DNA of 64,000 bases from Chondrinema litorale (GCF_026250525.1 NZ_CP111046.1:124001-188000); one strand, 5' to 3'; numbered from the stretch's first letter, positions 35,163 through 44,492 are shown. The notes: generated by a model from the letters alone, not told the origin. A program made the numbers and translations.

Positions 35163-35648
35163 ATGTTGCAAGAATTTAAATTGTCAGATTTTCACTTGTT
35201 ACAAGAATGGGTAACCAGTAGCGAATTACTTTTTAGGTTTGGCGGCAGCACTTTTCAGTATCCATTAACCGAAGAACAGATTCAAACTTACCTAATAGTA
35301 CATCCTGATCGGAAGTTTTATATAGATTATTTAGAAGAAGGCAGACCTTATGCTTTCGGAGAGATTATTCCTCAAGATAATGATTCTGTTCGATTAGGTA
35401 GACTTTTAATTGGGAACCCTACCGAGCGAGGTAAGGGCTTAGGAGTAAAATTTGTTAATGCTTTATTAAAAGAAGCAAAAAGCCATTTTAAAGTAAATTC
35501 TGTAGATTTATTTGTAATTAAGGGCAATACTGCGGCTATAAGCTGTTACCATAAAGTAGGCTTTAGTTTTACTGAAGATGCACCATTTATTCTTTCGCAC
35601 GAAGGCAAAGATTTTTTTATATTAAAAATGAACATTCTATTAAGCTAA
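35163..35648 (+). CDS. GNAT-family N-acetyltransferase
   Basis: The 161-residue protein fits a GNAT acetyltransferase of the RimJ/RimL type: YLEEGRPYAFGEIIPQDNDSVRLGRLLIG for the core strands, NPTERGKGLGVKFVNALLKEA with the acetyl-CoA loop RGKGLG, and LFVIKGNTAAISCYHKVGFSF for the final beta-alpha unit. The substrate could be a protein N terminus, a small molecule or an antibiotic. It sits 23 bp after the epimerase and 7 bp before the DUF952 gene. Confidence 0.85.
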   Translation: MLQEFKLSDFHLLQEWVTSSELLFRFGGSTFQYPLTEEQIQTYLIVHPDRKFYIDYLEEGRPYAFGEIIPQDNDSVRLGRLLIGNPTERGKGLGVKFVNALLKEAKSHFKVNSVDLFVIKGNTAAISCYHKVGFSFTEDAPFILSHEGKDFFILKMNILLS

Positions 35649-35655
35649 ATTCAGA

Positions 35656-36018
35656 ATGGACACGATTTATCATATAACAGACAGACGCGACTGGGAGTCA
35701 GCACAATTCCAGGGATTTTATAGTCCTGTTTCGCTAGATCTGGAAGGGTTTATCCATTGTTCTACCCCTGATCAAACAGAAGAAACAGCTAATCTTTATT
35801 ACAAAGGCAGAGTTAATCTGGTTTTACTTTGTATTGAAACGAAGTTGGTTAAAGCAGATTTACGTTTTGAGGGCGCTGCAAGTGAAGATAGTGATGCAAA
35901 GCGAGAAGGATTATTTCCACATATTTATGGAAACTTAAATCTGGATGCAGTAGTAGACGTAGTGGCTTTTCCTCCAAATACTGAAGGAAAGTTTTATTTA
36001 CCCAAAGATTTAAAATAG
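35656..36018 (+). CDS. DUF952-family protein
   Basis: The 120-residue soluble protein reads MDTIYHITDRRDWESAQFQGFYSPVSL, then EGFIHCSTPDQTEETANLYYKG, NLVLLCIETKLVKADLRFE and FPHIYGNLNLDAVVDVVAFPPN. These are hallmarks of DUF952: YHIT at the start, FIHCS, and FPHIYG. Family members have a compact fold related to ADP-ribosyl or glutathione-like enzymes, with activity unproven. It is 7 bp past the acetyltransferase and ends before a bidirectional terminator. Confidence 0.85.
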   Translation: MDTIYHITDRRDWESAQFQGFYSPVSLDLEGFIHCSTPDQTEETANLYYKGRVNLVLLCIETKLVKADLRFEGAASEDSDAKREGLFPHIYGNLNLDAVVDVVAFPPNTEGKFYLPKDLK

Positions 36019-36034
36019 CTATTTCAATATATTG

Positions 36035-36085
36035 AAAAACCCAGAGACTAAACCTAATTCAATTTAGTCTCTGGGTTTTTATTTT
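36035..36085. terminator. Bidirectional terminator
   Basis: A perfect 18-bp stem pairs 36035-36052 with the complementary stretch 36063-36080, with A5 on one side and T5 on the other, so it works for both the DUF952 operon and the convergent rhamnosidase gene. Confidence 0.9.
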
Positions 36086-36107
36086 CTTTTATAAAATTTT
36101 TCAAGTA

Positions 36108-38843
36108 TTAATTGCTACTGGTTGCAACCTGAAATTTGTAGTCGCCAGAACCTACTTTTACTTTCAGGTATTTACCTTCCATACCTAGTACTTCTATATC
36201 ATTAGCTGTAGTGATATTTTGTTCATTCTCCATCACTGCATTTTCAGACTCTGTTGGTATGTAAACTGTAGCAGTGGTATTTGGAGGAATTACCACATGC
36301 ATTTTAAAAACATTACTGGCAATATCCCAACCAGAAGTAATTTGGCCATAATTAGATTTGAGGCTGGCTGTTGCCTGAGTTAGCCCACCACCAGTAGTAG
36401 GCTTAATAACTATTTGCTTGTAACCCGGAACATCAGTTTCTGTATCAAGCCCGGTAATGTTTCTATACATCCAATCGCCAATGGCTCCATAAGCATAGTG
36501 GTTAAATGAGTTCATTCCCGGATTCTGGAAAGTACTGTCTGGTTTAATTCCATCCCAACGCTCCCAAATGGTAGTAGCGCCCATCGTAACTGGGTATAGC
36601 CAAGAAGGATAGCTTTTCTGCATGAGTAGGGTATAAGCCACATCGTTGTAACCATTGGCACTTAATACATGGCAAAGGTAAGGAGTACCCAAGAAACCAG
36701 TAGTTAAATGGTTGTTGTATCGCTTCACATTTTCTACCAATCTTTCGGCTGCTTGCTTTCTTAAGTTTTCTGGTAACATATCGAAGTGGAGAGCCAACAC
36801 ATAGGCAGTTTGTGTACTAGAAACCAACCTGCCATTTGGAGTGAGGTACTCTCTTTTAAATGCATCTCTGGTTTGTTGCGCCAGTTTCTCGTATTTCGAT
36901 ACATCATCTGATTTACCCAAAACTTTTGCTGCCTTTACTACCAAATCTACTGAGTGAGTATAAAAACACTGAGCGATTAGATATTTGTCAGTTACAGCAG
37001 CCATTCCACTGTTATCGTCGAAAGGTCTGTAAAATAGCCAATCGCCAAAATGGAAACCGGTGTTCCACAAGTTGTTATTACTCTTTGTTCCGATGTAATC
37101 TACCCAGCTTTTCATACTCTCAAACTGATCTTCTAAAACGGCTGTATCTCCATAAGCCAAATACATTGTCCAAGGGATAATAGTAGCTGCATCTGCCCAA
37201 CCAGCAGAGCCATGTCCATTTTTTCCTAACACATTGGGAATTACATGGGGAACACTACCATTTACTTGATCAGCGGCAAGGTCTTTTAACCATTTCGAAA
37301 AGAAGTTTTTCACATCAAAATTATAAGAAGCAGTTCGGGCAAATGCTTGTGCATCTCCAGTCCAGCCAAGGCGCTCATCTCTTTGTGGGCAGTCTGTTGG
37401 AACATCTAAAAAGTTTCCTCTTTGTCCCCATTGTATGTTGTGTTGGAGTTGGTTAATCAATGGATCAGAAGAACTGAATGTTCCGGTTTTTTCCATATCG
37501 GAATATAAGGCAACTGCTGTGAGGTTTTCTTTTTTCAATTCTCCCGGAAAACCTTCTACTTTAATGTATCTGAATCCTTGAAAAGTAAAATGAGGTTCGA
37601 AAGATTCTTCGTCTCCGCCTTTTAAAGTATACACATTTTCTTGGTCGGCAGCTCTTAGGTTAGTAGTATAAAAGTTACCTTCTTTATCTAGTACTTCGGA
37701 ATGGTAAATTGAAATTTCGTCGCCCGCTTTTCCTTTCACTTTTATTTGCACCCAGCCTACTAGGTTTTGTCCAAAATCTACTACCAACTCATTTTTTGGT
37801 GTTCTAAAAATGGCTTGCGGTTCAAAAGTTTCTCTTTTTCTTATAGGTTCATTATAAGTAGCAATGAGGTTAGATTTATCAAAATTTTGAACTTTTACAC
37901 CGTTCCATTTGCTGTCGTCGTATCCGGTTTTATCCCAGCCAGTTAATTCTTTTCGGGCATCGTATTTTTCACCATTATAGATTTCTACACTAGTAATGGG
38001 TCCGGTACTGCTCTTCCAAGAATCGTCTGTGATAATCACTTCTTCAGTACCATCTGTATACTGCACATGCAATTGCATAATTAGAGAGATGTCTGTTCCG
38101 AAGTGGTCGTAGCCTTTTTCCCAAGCGAGTTTGCCTCTATACCAGCCATTTCCTAAAGAAACACCAATGGCATTTGCTCCGGTCTTTATTTGCGAAGTAA
38201 CATCATATACTTGATACTGCAATCTTTTATTGTAGCTTGTCCAGCCGGGAGTGAGGTAAGCATCGCCTACGCGTTGTCCGTTTATGCGTGCTTCGTAAAT
38301 ACCATGTGAGGTAATAAAAGCTGTGGCAGATTTAATGGTTTTACTTGCAGCAAATTCTTTTCTAAAGTATGGGCTTGGTCGGCTATTGTCTTCGGTATAT
38401 CCGGGGCTAATCCACTTGGCAGTCCAAGCATTGGTATTAAAAAAGCCAGTATGCCAATAGGCAACATCGCTCCACTTAGAAGTTTTATTATGATTATCCC
38501 AAACTCTTACTTGCCAGTAATAGCGAGAATTAGGTTTTAAATCTTCTCCTTTGTAATTGATATAAACCGATTGGTCTGTATTAACTTTTCCAGAAGCCCA
38601 CACGAGATTTTTACCTCGACTTACATCTTTTTCTGTTTTAGCCACACGTACTTCGTAAGCGGTTTGCATGGTATTGCGTTTGTCGCTTTCAATTTTCCAG
38701 CTAAATCGGGGCTTTTCTATGTCAATTCCAATAGGGTTAATTCGGTGCTCTAAGAGCGTTTCGCTAATGCTTACCTGAGCCAATATTTGGTAGGAAACCA
38801 TTAGCAGGAGAGATAGAGGTAATAGAATTTTTTTCATTTTCAT
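36108..38843 (-). CDS. GH78 alpha-L-rhamnosidase
   Basis: The 911-residue exported enzyme has a signal peptide (MKKILLPLSLLLMVSYQILAQ) and the GH78 layout: N-terminal beta domains (about 25-330, WQVRVWDNHNKTSKWSDVAYW, TAFITSHGIYEARINGQRVGD, GNGWYRGKLAWE), a middle domain (RTPKNELVVDFGQNLVGWVQIKVKG), and the helical catalytic domain with FLDVPTDCPQRDERLGWTGD (near 490-510), whose acidic residues include the general acid. ATTIWERWDG and SFNHYAYGAIGDWMY lie near the C-terminal end of the barrel. It releases L-rhamnose from glycans for the catabolic genes downstream of 41203. Length is normal for GH78. Confidence 0.92.
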   Translation of the reverse strand: MKMKKILLPLSLLLMVSYQILAQVSISETLLEHRINPIGIDIEKPRFSWKIESDKRNTMQTAYEVRVAKTEKDVSRGKNLVWASGKVNTDQSVYINYKGEDLKPNSRYYWQVRVWDNHNKTSKWSDVAYWHTGFFNTNAWTAKWISPGYTEDNSRPSPYFRKEFAASKTIKSATAFITSHGIYEARINGQRVGDAYLTPGWTSYNKRLQYQVYDVTSQIKTGANAIGVSLGNGWYRGKLAWEKGYDHFGTDISLIMQLHVQYTDGTEEVIITDDSWKSSTGPITSVEIYNGEKYDARKELTGWDKTGYDDSKWNGVKVQNFDKSNLIATYNEPIRKRETFEPQAIFRTPKNELVVDFGQNLVGWVQIKVKGKAGDEISIYHSEVLDKEGNFYTTNLRAADQENVYTLKGGDEESFEPHFTFQGFRYIKVEGFPGELKKENLTAVALYSDMEKTGTFSSSDPLINQLQHNIQWGQRGNFLDVPTDCPQRDERLGWTGDAQAFARTASYNFDVKNFFSKWLKDLAADQVNGSVPHVIPNVLGKNGHGSAGWADAATIIPWTMYLAYGDTAVLEDQFESMKSWVDYIGTKSNNNLWNTGFHFGDWLFYRPFDDNSGMAAVTDKYLIAQCFYTHSVDLVVKAAKVLGKSDDVSKYEKLAQQTRDAFKREYLTPNGRLVSSTQTAYVLALHFDMLPENLRKQAAERLVENVKRYNNHLTTGFLGTPYLCHVLSANGYNDVAYTLLMQKSYPSWLYPVTMGATTIWERWDGIKPDSTFQNPGMNSFNHYAYGAIGDWMYRNITGLDTETDVPGYKQIVIKPTTGGGLTQATASLKSNYGQITSGWDIASNVFKMHVVIPPNTTATVYIPTESENAVMENEQNITTANDIEVLGMEGKYLKVKVGSGDYKFQVATSSN

Positions 38844-38867
38844 TATTAAATTTATCTGATTTGAATT

Positions 38868-39031
38868 TAGAAGTTGCGTAAAGTTGTTTCTTTAGACTAC
38901 AAATTCGCCTTGAAAGGAAATACTTTGTTAATTTTTCGGCCCGTAGCTGCGGCTACGAACTTCAAAATTGCCTTGTCTTTCCTACCAATTCTTCATTCTC
39001 GAAACAAAACAAAAACTTTAGACAACTTCTA
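38868..39031. repeat. 164-bp palindromic extragenic element
   Basis: TAGAAGTTGCGTAAAG (38868-38883) is the inverse, with two mismatches, of the sequence ending at 39031. The central palindrome CGTAGCTGCGGCTACG (38942-38957) has its midpoint exactly at the midpoint of the outer arms. The 480-bp gap has no real gene and lies between the divergent GH78 and 39324 genes. Symmetry suggests a MITE- or REP-like element, or a large regulatory site. Confidence 0.6.
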
Positions 39032-39323
39032 TATAAACTTAGAATTTTGCCTAAATAATTGAAAGTTTTGCTCTTAAACTTTTGCTGAGATGAGCAAAAA
39101 ACTGTGTTGAACTGTATTTTAATGCTTTTAATTGAGATTTAAATTACCAATAAAAGTGTAGTTCATTTTTCCATCAATTTGTCCACTTCCGAACAGCATT
39201 GCATCATAATGAACAGCTCTAGTAAGCATTACAGAGGCGTATCTTATTGTTTTTCAGTAACTTGTATTAAAAGGTACTTGGTTTGATAAATTTTGCATGA
39301 GTAATTAAATAAACTTTTTACAT

Positions 39324-39887
39324 ATGAAAAATTTCTTACTTAGTCTTGGCGCTTTTTTTATCTGTTTCTCTACAACAAATACACTCCTAGCTCAAGATGA
39401 TGATAAAGACGGGAGTAAAAACAAAGAGAAAATAGTGATTAAAGTAAATGGCGAAGAACACGACTTTAGTGCTTACATTTCAGAAATAGTAGAGTCTAGT
39501 GTTGAAAAAGTGACTAGTAGCATAGATGCCAGTTTCGATGATAATACTTTTAACTTCTCGGTAGATTTTGGTGATGAAAGTGATTGGGAAGCTTGGGGTG
39601 AAAACCTTGGTAAATCGATCGAGAACATGGTAAACAATATGGACATCGAATTGACAGATATTGACCCAGAAGATTTTAATGATGTTAATTTTGATAACGA
39701 CCACTATAATCACAAAGGCAGTGATGTAATTAGAGATATTGAAAAAGAATATGACTCTAAAGTAGAGAAGATCGAAAAGATGAACATCAAGATAAGAGAA
39801 GAAAAAGTAATAATAGATATGAAAGCCAGACTGGAAAACGGCAAAGTGGTAAATAAAAAAATCGAAGAAGAACGAGACGATAATTAA
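39324..39887 (+). CDS. Acidic secreted protein of unknown function
   Basis: This 187-residue protein has a signal peptide (MKNFLLSLGAFFICFSTTNTLLAQ) and a mature part rich in Asp, Glu and Lys. It reads KEKIVIKVNGEEHDFSAYISEIVESSVEKVTSSI, then DESDWEAWGENLGKSIENMVNNMDIELTDI and a charged, helical tail (DIEKEYDSKVEKIEKMNIKIREEKVIIDM). It has no recognised domain. It may be a coiled-coil-containing periplasmic protein of the kind seen in many Cytophagales. The strand opposite its coding region is open only because of base bias. Function unknown. Confidence 0.7.
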   Translation: MKNFLLSLGAFFICFSTTNTLLAQDDDKDGSKNKEKIVIKVNGEEHDFSAYISEIVESSVEKVTSSIDASFDDNTFNFSVDFGDESDWEAWGENLGKSIENMVNNMDIELTDIDPEDFNDVNFDNDHYNHKGSDVIRDIEKEYDSKVEKIEKMNIKIREEKVIIDMKARLENGKVVNKKIEEERDDN

Positions 39888-40043
39888 TATGTGACTAACT
39901 GATGTAAGAGACATTACATCTACCACAAATGCTAAAACAGAGGGCAGCTGTTCTGCAGGTTCTATATTTTATATAAATCTGTATGAACAGCTTTTTTTAT
40001 TTTAAACATATTTGATCGTAAAAAACGAACTTAATTTATTCGA

Positions 40044-40170
40044 GTGACCTTGGTCAAATTGCGTTAAGAATTTTTGGAATGATTTCGTAAAAAAATCCAG
40101 TGTTTGAGCGAAGCGAGTTTCGGATTTTTTAGGAATCATGGAATAAATTTAGCGAATTTGTCCACAGTCT
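40044..40170. repeat. Imperfect inverted-repeat extragenic element
   Basis: The left arm 40044-40098 (containing GACCTTGGTCAAATT and ending AAAAAATCC) pairs with the right arm 40122-40170 in inverse order, with several gaps. The centre holds TGAGCGAAGCGA. The 14-mer GACCTTGGTCAAAT recurs at 44593. It fits a dispersed REP-like element. The 380-bp gap otherwise contains the hairpin at 40181. Confidence 0.5.
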
Positions 40171-40180
40171 TGAGTTTTTC

Positions 40181-40206
40181 GTACTTTTGAGTCAAGTCAA
40201 AAGTAC
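40181..40206. repeat. Perfect hairpin, possible part of the extragenic element
   Basis: GTACTTTTGA (40181-40190) and TCAAAAGTAC (40197-40206) form a perfect 10-bp stem with a 6-nt loop. There is no clear T run, so terminator function is doubtful; it may belong with the repeat just before it. Confidence 0.5.
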
Positions 40207-40268
40207 AAAACACAAAAGTTAAATATCTGGAAATCACGGTATCAAAATCAGAGATTTTAAATTTTTTC

Positions 40269-41054
40269 TTATTCCTTATTCTCACCTTTACCCTTCAAAT
40301 TTTTCTTTTGAGGTTTTGTTGGAGACTGCATTTTTTTAATATCTTCATCAGGTGGTAATTCTTCGGGAGTTACTTCTTTTTTCATGAGCACACTTCTAAT
40401 CTCTTTGTTACTAGCCTTGTGCTCTTCAGAAATATTTTTTTCTCCCTGCAAATTCTTCTGCTTAACAGTATGGTTACTAATCTCAGTAGCAAAAGTTTTA
40501 CCTGTAAGCAGAATGCTATCCATAAAATCATCGGGGTCATCCTCTTTTGAGATACTATACTTTTCATTCATATCAGCACCATCGAACAAGCTTTCGTCTC
40601 CGGCTTTTACAACACGAAGAAAGCCTTCATCATCCACCCCCCTTTCTTTTATGTTTTTGTAGAATTTTTCTTGAGTTTCTTTTAGCTTTTTATGGTAAGC
40701 GAGTCGTTTGTTTTGTCTTTCATCAATGGCAGCACTACCTACTTTTGCCAACCATAGTTTAAATGGTTCTGCATTTTTAGATGGTATCGACTGAATAATG
40801 CGCAATATACCTTCTTGATTGGCACAATTTATTTTTTGTTTACCTCCCGTAGTTTCCACTACAAGGGGGGTGGCAATTTGCCCCCATCCTTCTTTTAAGC
40901 CTAGGTCGCGCCTGCGGAGGTCTCTTAAATAGCCAGCTGGGTTTTTACTTTCTGATAATACAGCTACCACATCAACAATTACTAAATACCATTGTTGCGT
41001 TTCTTCGTCCCAAACTCTGCGTATCTCATTATTAAATAATTCAATCAATTCCAT
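40269..41054 (-). CDS. DinD-like / BRO-N domain protein
   Basis: The 261-residue protein opens NEIRRVWDEETQQWYLVIVDVVAVLSESKNPAGYLRDLRRRD, which is the BRO-N domain of phage antirepressors and of DNA-damage-inducible protein D. Further parts (NQEGILRIIQSIPSKNAEPFKLWLAKVG, then IDERQNKRLAYHKKL) match the BRO-N C-terminal helix. The tail EEHKASNKEIRSVLMKKEVTPEELPPDEDIKKM closely follows the end of DinD. DinD acts on RecA filaments in E. coli; here the function is inferred. It could be a phage remnant or domesticated regulator. No SOS box was recognised. Confidence 0.78.
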   Translation of the reverse strand: MELIELFNNEIRRVWDEETQQWYLVIVDVVAVLSESKNPAGYLRDLRRRDLGLKEGWGQIATPLVVETTGGKQKINCANQEGILRIIQSIPSKNAEPFKLWLAKVGSAAIDERQNKRLAYHKKLKETQEKFYKNIKERGVDDEGFLRVVKAGDESLFDGADMNEKYSISKEDDPDDFMDSILLTGKTFATEISNHTVKQKNLQGEKNISEEHKASNKEIRSVLMKKEVTPEELPPDEDIKKMQSPTKPQKKNLKGKGENKE

Positions 41055-41202
41055 AGCTTTCGTTTTTCAGAAGTTTAATATTAAAAAAAAATTTAAACAT
41101 CAGAAGGATAAATAGATTTGTGCTATTTAACAACACTTTATAACTTCATCGCTCAATTAGTAGTAAAGATGAAAATTATTTTATTTTTTCTAAAGAACTA
41201 GC

Positions 41203-42240
41203 ATGCAAAGAAAACGTAATAGACTTTTATATCTATTTCAGGTTGATGAAAGTAAACGAACACCAAAATACAGACAAATTGTAAGATCAGTAGTACATGC
41301 TATAAAGAGGGGCGATTTAAAAGTAGGGGAGAAACTACCATCGATCAACGAAGTAAGTGTTGAGTTTTTATTAGCAAGAGAAACAGTCGTAAAAGCATAT
41401 AATGACCTGCGGGAAATAGGCATTGTGGTATCGAAACCAGGGAAAGGTATTTATGTAAGGAGCGATGATGTAAGCAAAGATTACAATGTATTCTTGATGT
41501 TTAATAAGTTGAGTCCGCACAAAAAAGTGGTGTATGATGCTTTTGTAAAAGAGATGGGAAAAGATGCCCGCGTACGATTATTTATCTACAACAACGACTT
41601 CGAAACTTTTAAAAGGCAGATAGAAGAAAACAAGGGTAATTTTACGCATTACATCATTATATCGCACTTTTACGGAGTAAATAGACCCGTAAATGCAGTG
41701 TTAAAAACATTGCCGCGCCATCAATTAATTATACTAGATAGAAAACTAGATGGACTCACCGAAGAGTACCCTGCCATTTATCAAGATTTTGCTAACGATA
41801 TAAGTCAGGCATTAGAAACTGCCAAAAGTGATTTAAGAAAATACCAGCGAATTAACATGGTATTTCCGGCTTCTTCTTATCACCCAGATGAGATTAAAAA
41901 AGGATTTATACACTTTTGCGAAGAAGAAGGGTTTGACTACCGCATCCTCCATCATTTCGAATATAAGCCTGTTCATATTAAAGAAGCTTATATTTTATTG
42001 GAAGAAAACGACCTATTGGCTCTACTACAAACAGCCCGTGATAATAAATTAAAGATAGGGAAAGACATTGGGGTAATCTCTTATAATGAAACTCCGCTAA
42101 AAGAATTTATCGCCAATGGATTAAGTGTGGTGTCTACAGATTTTGAAGCAATGGGCACAACTGCGGCACAAATGGTTAAAAAAGGTGAAGTAAAAGAAAT
42201 AGGCAATCCATTTAGATATATCAAAAGAAAATCTTTATAA
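41203..42240 (+). CDS. GntR-family regulator with periplasmic-binding-type effector domain
   Basis: The 345-residue regulator opens RNRLLYLFQVDESKRTPKYRQIVRSVVHAIKRGDLKVGEKLPSINEVSVEFLLARETVVKAYNDLREIGIVVSKPGKGIYV, a full GntR winged helix (about 15-85). The rest (VFLMFNKLSPHKKVVYDAFVKEM, YIIISHFYG, LIILDRKLDG, GVISYNETPLKEFIANGLSVVSTDF) is a LacI/periplasmic-binding-like sugar sensor. This architecture is used for fucose and rhamnose regulation in Bacteroidota (FucR type). It is transcribed 96 bp ahead of the rhamnulose-phosphate aldolase fusion and so is its probable regulator. The effector sugar is not proven. Confidence 0.85.
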   Translation: MQRKRNRLLYLFQVDESKRTPKYRQIVRSVVHAIKRGDLKVGEKLPSINEVSVEFLLARETVVKAYNDLREIGIVVSKPGKGIYVRSDDVSKDYNVFLMFNKLSPHKKVVYDAFVKEMGKDARVRLFIYNNDFETFKRQIEENKGNFTHYIIISHFYGVNRPVNAVLKTLPRHQLIILDRKLDGLTEEYPAIYQDFANDISQALETAKSDLRKYQRINMVFPASSYHPDEIKKGFIHFCEEEGFDYRILHHFEYKPVHIKEAYILLEENDLLALLQTARDNKLKIGKDIGVISYNETPLKEFIANGLSVVSTDFEAMGTTAAQMVKKGEVKEIGNPFRYIKRKSL

Positions 42241-42303
42241 AATGCTCATTTCCATTTCCTTTCTAATAGTATAGTACAGAACAGCTTTGGCTGGCTATTG
42301 AGG

Positions 42304-42311
42304 TATATTTG
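42304..42311 (+). promoter_or_regulatory. Possible -7 element of the aldolase/dehydrogenase gene
   Basis: TATATTTG at 42304-42311 matches TAnnTTTG, 26 bp before the start codon. A TTTG at 42286-42289 is only 14 bp upstream rather than the usual 19-21, so activation by a regulator might be needed. Low confidence. Confidence 0.3.
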
Positions 42312-42336
42312 GTTTAAAATCAATAAATACTGAATC

Positions 42337-44442
42337 ATGAATATAGTTAGCAAAGAGTTTAAATATGTCGATTATCTGTGGGATGATGAAAAAGCTGCAA
42401 AGCTTGAAGGAGATGAAGTAGCACTGTTACTATACCGCTCAAATATGTTGGGTGCCGATCTAAGAGTTACTAATTACGGTGGTGGAAACACCAGTTGCAA
42501 AACCATTGAAAAAGACCCGCTTACAGGAGAAGAAACTGAAGTGATGTGGATTAAAGGTTCTGGTGGCGACATTGGAACATTAAAAAGAAGCGGACTTGCA
42601 GGTCTTTACCAAAACAGATTACACGATCTTAAAAAAATATATCGTGGTTTAGAACACGAAGACGAAATGGTGGCATTGTTTAACCACTGTATCTACGATC
42701 TTGATTCTAAAGCACCATCAATCGATACTCCGCTTCACGGCTTTTTACCTTTTAAGCATATTGATCACTTGCACCCTGATGCATTAATCGCGATTGCAGC
42801 ATCAAAAGATAGCAAGAAAATTACTGACGAGTTATTCGAAGGAACAATGGGTTGGGTGCCTTGGCAACGTCCGGGTTTTGACTTAGGATTAAAACTCGCT
42901 GCTTGTTTAGAAGAAAATCCGGGAATAAGAGGTATTGTATTAGAAAACCACGGTTTATTTACTTGGGGTGATACTGCCTACGAGTGCTACATAAACAGCC
43001 TTGAGGTAATTGAAAAAGCTTCATCATACCTTGAAGAAAGCATAAAAGGTAAGCCAGTTTTTGGAGGTACTGTTATTGAGTCTTTAAAGCCTGAAAATAG
43101 AAAAGCGCAAGCGTCTTCAATTGCGCCATTATTACGTGGACTTTGCTCAAGCGAAAACAGAATGGTAGGTCACTTTACAGATAGCGACCGTGTGTTGGAG
43201 TTCATCAACAGTAAAGATTTGGATAAACTAGCTCCAATGGGAACGAGCTGTCCAGACCACTTCTTAAGAACTAAAATTAGACCTTTGGTATTAAATTTTG
43301 CAGCAGACGAAGATTTGTCTGATGCAAATGCTATCAAAGAAAAGCTAACGCCTCTTTTCGAAGATTACAGAGCTTACTACAAAGAATATTACGATTCTCA
43401 CAAAAGAGATAATAGTCCAGCAGTAAGAGATGCGAACCCTGTAGTAATTTTATGGCCGGGTGTAGGTATGTTTACTTTCGCTAAAAACAAGCAAACTGCA
43501 AGAGTAGCGAGCGAGTTTTATGTGAACGCCATTAATGTAATGAGAGGTGCTGAAGCAGTTTCGTCTTACACATCTTTGCCATTGCAAGAAGCTTTCGATA
43601 TTGAGTACTGGTTACTAGAAGAAGCGAAATTGCAACGTATGCCTAAAGAGCAACCATTGTCTAGAAAGGTTGCATTAATCACTGGCGGTGGTGGTGGAAT
43701 CGGTAAAGCTATTGCCGATAAACTTGCTGCTGAAGGTGCTTGTGTTGTTTTAACCGATTTGAGTGAAGAAAGGTTAGAAGAAGCAGGTGCAGATTTTGGT
43801 AAAGACCAAGCTAGCTGGGTAACCTCAGATGTAACAAACGAAGATTCTGTGAAAGCAGCAGTTGACCATGCAGCATTGGCTTTTGGTGGTGTAGACATTA
43901 TTGTAAACTGTGCAGGACTGGCAATTTCTAAACCAGTTGATGAAACTACACTAGACGACTGGAATCTACTTCAAAATGTAATTGTAAAAGGTCAATTCTT
44001 GGTTTCTCAAGCTGCTATTAGAGTAATGCGCAAGCAAGCTTTAGGTGGCGATATTGTAAACATAGCGTCTAAAAATGCCTTGTTTGCTGGCCCTAACAAC
44101 ATCGGTTATGGAACAGCTAAAGGTGCTCAGGTTCACATGTCTCGCTTGTTAGCAGCAGAACTTGGTCCAGATAAAATAAGAGTAAATGTAGTGAATCCTG
44201 ATGCAGTAATTGTTGGCTCAAAAATTTGGGAAGGCAAATGGGCAGCAGGAAGAGCTAAAGCTTACGGAATTACAGTAGAAGAATTACCTGCTTTCTATGC
44301 AAAAAGAACACTAATGAATGAAATCATTCTGCCAGCCGATATTGCAAATGGTGTATTTGCTTTTGTTGGAGGTGATCTTTCGAAAAGTACAGGTAATATA
44401 TTAAATGTTGATGGAGGGGTTGCTACTGCCTTTGTAAGATAA
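42337..44442 (+). CDS. Bifunctional rhamnulose-1-phosphate aldolase / short-chain dehydrogenase
   Basis: The 701-residue fusion has a class II aldolase half (about 1-430) with the metal-binding DHLHPDALIAIAA and ENHGLFTWG, and an SDR half (about 440-701) opening KVALITGGGGGIGKAIADKLAAEGA, with NCAG, INIASKN-like NIASKNALFAG and the catalytic YGTAKG. It cleaves L-rhamnulose-1-phosphate to dihydroxyacetone phosphate and L-lactaldehyde and oxidises the latter, as RhaEW of Bacillus does. Length matches such fusions (about 690-710). It is preceded by its regulator and followed by a terminator. An isomerase and kinase are not in the immediate cluster; the kinase at 12208 may fill the gap. Confidence 0.92.
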   Translation: MNIVSKEFKYVDYLWDDEKAAKLEGDEVALLLYRSNMLGADLRVTNYGGGNTSCKTIEKDPLTGEETEVMWIKGSGGDIGTLKRSGLAGLYQNRLHDLKKIYRGLEHEDEMVALFNHCIYDLDSKAPSIDTPLHGFLPFKHIDHLHPDALIAIAASKDSKKITDELFEGTMGWVPWQRPGFDLGLKLAACLEENPGIRGIVLENHGLFTWGDTAYECYINSLEVIEKASSYLEESIKGKPVFGGTVIESLKPENRKAQASSIAPLLRGLCSSENRMVGHFTDSDRVLEFINSKDLDKLAPMGTSCPDHFLRTKIRPLVLNFAADEDLSDANAIKEKLTPLFEDYRAYYKEYYDSHKRDNSPAVRDANPVVILWPGVGMFTFAKNKQTARVASEFYVNAINVMRGAEAVSSYTSLPLQEAFDIEYWLLEEAKLQRMPKEQPLSRKVALITGGGGGIGKAIADKLAAEGACVVLTDLSEERLEEAGADFGKDQASWVTSDVTNEDSVKAAVDHAALAFGGVDIIVNCAGLAISKPVDETTLDDWNLLQNVIVKGQFLVSQAAIRVMRKQALGGDIVNIASKNALFAGPNNIGYGTAKGAQVHMSRLLAAELGPDKIRVNVVNPDAVIVGSKIWEGKWAAGRAKAYGITVEELPAFYAKRTLMNEIILPADIANGVFAFVGGDLSKSTGNILNVDGGVATAFVR

Positions 44443-44492
44443 TCGAATTATGTATTTCCAATCATAATAATAATAGGTTTGAAAATTAAAAG

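Noticed and set aside
38874..39062. A 62-codon frame within the gap between the GH78 gene and 39324
   Set aside because: It runs across the symmetrical 164-bp element, so it is more likely chance than a gene.
39480..39926. A 148-codon frame on the minus strand opposite the gene at 39324
   Set aside because: It mirrors the acidic Asp/Glu codons of the real gene and has no start context, signal or family features.
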